64,000 nucleotides of DNA, taken from an uncultured Lachnospiraceae bacterium. GTDB lineage: Bacteria > Bacillota > Clostridia > Lachnospirales > Lachnospiraceae. A program made the position numbers and the translations under genes. Location: NCBI GenBank assembly GCA_910579685.1, contig CAJTVN010000004.1, positions 1-64,000 on the forward strand. The letters are read 5' to 3'. Below are positions 61,186-64,000 of this stretch, piece by piece. Within the stretch, counting starts at the first letter, position 1. Every line of letters starts with the position of its first letter. The notes below the pieces were generated by a model. The model ran no database searches, was not told the DNA's origin, and saw only the letters and a list, made by a program, of their open reading frames with translations.

Positions 61186-62718
61186 TTAATTGTTTATAAT
61201 ATATCTGTTTCTGAATTCATTTGGTGTACATCCTGCATAATCCCGGAAGGTTTTGCTGAAATAGGAAAAATTCGTATAGCCCACCAGCATTGCCACTTCA
61301 CTGACGCTGCGGGAGGTATTCTTAAAGTAATCCCGGGCCTTCTCCATGCGCCTTGCGGCAACATAGCCGGGAATGCTCATTCCGGTGTGCATTGCGAACT
61401 TCTTAGACAGATAATCTTCTGAAATATAAGCCTTTGCCGCCAGCTTCGCTCTCGAGAGATCCCCTCCCAGATTCTCGTCTATGTAATGTATGATCTGCTC
61501 CACCACGTTTTCCTCCGTGTTTTCCGCCTTGATCACCGCTTTTAGCTTTTTAAACAAAATGTCAACAAAATCCCTCATATCCTCAAGAGTCCAGGATGCC
61601 TTTTCACAATAATAATCGAACTCTCCGGCTTCAAATATCTGGTTCATGGCAATTCTGTTTTCCATCATATAGTGAAAAATCATCTGCTGCAGATCCGACT
61701 TAAAACGCCCGAAAACTCCCACGTTCACCCCTCCGCTCTCCCAGAGATTGTCCACGTAATCTTCAATTTCCCCGGAAACCGCATCCATGTCCTGGGACCG
61801 CATCATCTCCTTCTCCCACAGGGCAAAATCCGGCGGCGCATAAACGGCATCCCGCCCTCTCCAGCTTGAGAAGAACAGCACCCTTTCCTTCCCGGGCACT
61901 CCCTCCAGTATCATCCGGCGCAGGCCGGCGACCTGCTCTCTCATCTTGTCCATTCCGGAATTTTTCCCCACATAGACACAGGCCGGAATATCCAGCTCCT
62001 CCCTCAGACAGGAAAGAAGCCCTTCCATCCCCTCTCTGAAGCTCTCCTCGTCCTTTTTGCAGTTCCTGAACACGATCAGAAAACTCTCGTCACTGTATTG
62101 CAACATCACGTCCGGTGCAAATCCATGGTCAGTCAAAAACTCTTCCGACATATGTGTCAGTGATAAATTTAAGGCGGAATGGTTCTGCGCCTTTTTATGC
62201 TCCATCCGCTGAAAAATGCGCAGGAAGCAGAGAGTGAGGCAGTCCTTCTCATAAAATTCCTGCGCCCCCTCTTCCTTTTCCAGAAAAAAATCCTTCCAAA
62301 AACGTTCCTTGTCTCTCTGTGTATTCTTCCCCTTTTCCCCGCCGTCCCGCTTCATCTGCTCCACAAGCTCCTCCAGCATGCGGCCGAGCTCCTTATTGGA
62401 TACCGGCTTTAGAAGATAGCCCTTTGAATGGAGTTCCAGGGCCTTCTGGGCATAGGCAAAGTGGGCATAGCTGCTCAGATAGATACATTCTACGGGAAGC
62501 TTTTTCTCCCGCACCCACTCAAGCAGCTCCAGCCCGCTTCCCTGTGGCATCTCGATATCCGAAAGCAGAATGTCGATCTGCCGGGTGCTCAGTATGTCCT
62601 TGGCCTGCTTGATGTTATAGGCCACATACACACCGTCGATATCCCACCGCTTCCACTCCATACCTTCCACAATTTTTTCCACTACATATTTATCATCATC
62701 CACGATACAGATGTTCAT
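61186..62718 (-). CDS. YesN-type response regulator with AraC DNA-binding domain
   Basis: The 510-residue protein has a receiver (IVDDDKY; phospho-Asp in ILLSDIEMPQGSGLELLEW; Lys in GYLLKPVSNKEL), a long linker and a C-terminal AraC domain (AAKAYISEDYLSKKFAMHTG; VSEVAMLVGYTNFSYFSKTF). It likely activates the uptake operon just downstream. Its start overlaps the stop of the upstream membrane protein gene by 4 bases. Confidence 0.93.
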   Translation of the reverse strand: MNICIVDDDKYVVEKIVEGMEWKRWDIDGVYVAYNIKQAKDILSTRQIDILLSDIEMPQGSGLELLEWVREKKLPVECIYLSSYAHFAYAQKALELHSKGYLLKPVSNKELGRMLEELVEQMKRDGGEKGKNTQRDKERFWKDFFLEKEEGAQEFYEKDCLTLCFLRIFQRMEHKKAQNHSALNLSLTHMSEEFLTDHGFAPDVMLQYSDESFLIVFRNCKKDEESFREGMEGLLSCLREELDIPACVYVGKNSGMDKMREQVAGLRRMILEGVPGKERVLFFSSWRGRDAVYAPPDFALWEKEMMRSQDMDAVSGEIEDYVDNLWESGGVNVGVFGRFKSDLQQMIFHYMMENRIAMNQIFEAGEFDYYCEKASWTLEDMRDFVDILFKKLKAVIKAENTEENVVEQIIHYIDENLGGDLSRAKLAAKAYISEDYLSKKFAMHTGMSIPGYVAARRMEKARDYFKNTSRSVSEVAMLVGYTNFSYFSKTFRDYAGCTPNEFRNRYIINN

Positions 62719-63533
62719 ATTATCCTCTCCGCCAGCTCCACAAAAACAAGCCTGCCGCCATGCTCCGCTATATATCTGCAGTGTTCCTGTGCACCCTTCA
62801 AATCATTTTGCATCACGCAGGCCTTTGCATCCGTATACCGGTTGATCACCCTTTGCAGCTCCGTTCCCTTCCTCCAGCGCCTTTTTCCACTGAGCCTGCG
62901 GTAGATTTCCAGATCCCCCTTGTCCATGGAAAGAGAAAGATCTATGCGCTCCCGCTCTCTTTTCAGCGTTCTTTTCGCTTTCCCACTCATGATTTTCCCG
63001 CAAATGATACTGTCAAGCTCCCCGCAAAGCCGTAAAAGCGCTTCCCTGTCATTGGAAATATCATAGCAGATGCGCATCACATCATAATAGACGCAGAGCC
63101 AGCTTCCCGGCAGCTTTTTCCGGTCAACTCCCCCAAGAAGCGTCAGCGCCTCTTTCGTATCCCCCTGCAGAGCCTTGCACCTCGCAAAAAGGACAACATA
63201 GATCTCCCGGGTTCTCGGCCGCTTTTCTATTTTTCCCTTTACATAATAGTAAGCGTAGGCTTCCTGCGCCAGATAGGGATCACAGTCCCGGTTCAGCGGA
63301 TCATGAATCCTCTTCATACAGGCCTTCATCATAAAAATAAGGGCATAGCTCAAGATAATGTACAGCCAGCTCTGCCAGATCACGTCATTGGAAAGAAGCC
63401 ACGCGGCATAAAGCAGACACAGAAGAATCAGCCCGGCAAAAATGAGCTTCCGCTTCCTGTTCTGGACCCTGAGACGTGCGGCCATCCTTCCTCCATCAGT
63501 TTGTTCCAGTTCCTCCAGTGTTTGATCCGGCAT
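62715..63533 (-). CDS. Membrane protein of unknown function coupled to the regulator
   Basis: The 272-residue protein has two adjacent helices (about 29-47 and 52-72), a short outer loop and a helical cytoplasmic C-terminus of about 190 residues that looks TPR-like (EAYAYYYVKGKIEKRPRTRE; KALQGDTKEALTLLGGVDRK; DLKGAQEHCRYIAEHGGRLV). No family is recognised. The 4-base overlap with the regulator gene suggests it takes part in the same signalling. Confidence 0.7.
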   Translation of the reverse strand: MPDQTLEELEQTDGGRMAARLRVQNRKRKLIFAGLILLCLLYAAWLLSNDVIWQSWLYIILSYALIFMMKACMKRIHDPLNRDCDPYLAQEAYAYYYVKGKIEKRPRTREIYVVLFARCKALQGDTKEALTLLGGVDRKKLPGSWLCVYYDVMRICYDISNDREALLRLCGELDSIICGKIMSGKAKRTLKRERERIDLSLSMDKGDLEIYRRLSGKRRWRKGTELQRVINRYTDAKACVMQNDLKGAQEHCRYIAEHGGRLVFVELAERII

Positions 63534-63559
63534 GATTTTTCCTCCCTGCTGCCTGTCTT

Positions 63560-63901
63560 TTATTCCTTCTCATGGTCATAAATGATCAGTGCCATAACCT
63601 GCAGCTCCTCATCCTCCAGGTTTGCGAGACTGTGTCCCTTTCCCGATGGGGTAAAAAAATGCTCGCCCTCCTTAAGGGTAAGGGTTCTCTCATGATTGTC
63701 ATCAACCGTCGCCGTCCCTTTCAGGACATAATAATCCTCCCCGTCCCCGTTATGTACGTGATATCCTATGGAACAGCCCTTCTGCAGAGTCACCTTCGCA
63801 TAGACGCGGTTCATCCCGTGCATCTCCTGCGCCTCCAGGATATGGTCAAAATGTACCGTTCCCTGTCCGCCTAAAAAATCTTTCTGGTCCACACTTTTCA
63901 T
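63560..63901 (-). CDS. Cupin domain protein
   Basis: A 113-residue single cupin. Motif 1 is GYHVHNGDGEDYYVLKGTAT and motif 2 is HFFTPSGKGHSLANLEDEEL; the His and Glu ligands for a metal are present. Such proteins bind sugars or act as small isomerases or sensors. It is 26 bases before the membrane protein gene and in the same orientation. Confidence 0.9.
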   Translation of the reverse strand: MKSVDQKDFLGGQGTVHFDHILEAQEMHGMNRVYAKVTLQKGCSIGYHVHNGDGEDYYVLKGTATVDDNHERTLTLKEGEHFFTPSGKGHSLANLEDEELQVMALIIYDHEKE

Positions 63902-63931
63902 ACTTTCTTCCTCCGTTTGTTTTGTCGTCTG

Positions 63932-64000
63932 TTATGGTAATATTTCGTCTCCGCTGTGCACATAGGTAAGCTGCTCTCCCATCACCTCTCGCATGACCTG
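63932..64000 (-). CDS. C-terminal end of an unidentified gene (partial)
   Basis: The last 22 codons read QVMREVMGEQLTYVHSGDEI-LP and stop at 63934-63932, 30 bases before the cupin start. The protein lies outside the window; no family can be assigned. Confidence 0.5.
   Translation of the reverse strand, partial: QVMREVMGEQLTYVHSGDEILP

Overview
The window looks like a chromosomal segment of a gut-type Lachnospiraceae/Clostridia bacterium. Evidence: strong AGGAGG-type ribosome binding sites, TTGACA/TATAAT-like promoters, paired YesM/YesN sensors beside LplB/LplC/LipO-type sugar ABC transporters, an EpsG/LicD surface-polymer cluster, a CD3324-family protein and DUF6034/DUF4091/DUF2164 proteins. 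Genus cannot be named from the sequence alone. I saw no tRNA, rRNA or CRISPR array.

Layout. 1-1905: end of an IS element that cuts a chemotaxis receptor. 2051-11756: sugar-uptake locus (GH98-like hydrolase, lipoprotein, two permeases on -; YesN/YesM regulators on +). 11777-13448: a small - strand operon (unknown protein, DUF2164, possible 37-residue peptide, SDR). 13573-14848: a highly structured 192-nt element followed by an ECF sigma factor and a membrane protein with an FtsX-like outer domain. 14935-16196: gene remnants around an intact acetyltransferase. 16215-33691: a long - strand surface-polysaccharide cluster (CpsB, Wzz, CpsD, Ig-like protein, LCP, sortase-like lipoprotein, secreted protein, two priming transferases, three glycosyltransferases, Wzy, LicD, cytidylyltransferase, Asn-synthase-like, Wzx, VanZ); about 16.8-24.85 kb is clearly AT-rich and looks imported. 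33929-35044: divergent tyrosine recombinase. 35252-42559: amidase-deacetylase fusion and a tightly overlapping operon (DUF4091, FG-GAP-like, response regulator, histidine kinase, membrane protein). 42872-46440: GntP permease and IlvD/Edd dehydratase with an operator and a decayed GntR regulator. 46527-50122: CD3324 protein, REC-HD-GYP protein and a FapA/DUF342 protein with seven exact-length 26-residue repeats. 50281-54091: DUF6034 lipoprotein with an upstream two-component system and a candidate response-regulator box. 54190-63901: second sugar-uptake locus with a wrecked GH31 gene.

The genes fall into three themes: foraging for host or plant glycans (two complete Lpl-type loci with their own two-component regulators), building and remodelling the cell surface (polysaccharide cluster, LCP, amidase/deacetylase, several sensors), and genome decay (at least seven broken genes). 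The most unusual items are the sortase-B-fold lipoprotein lacking both catalytic His and Cys, the 7 x 26-residue repeat domain fused to FapA, the sigma factor/FtsX-ectodomain pair with a structured leader, and the LicD/cytidylyltransferase/Asn-synthase-like decoration module.
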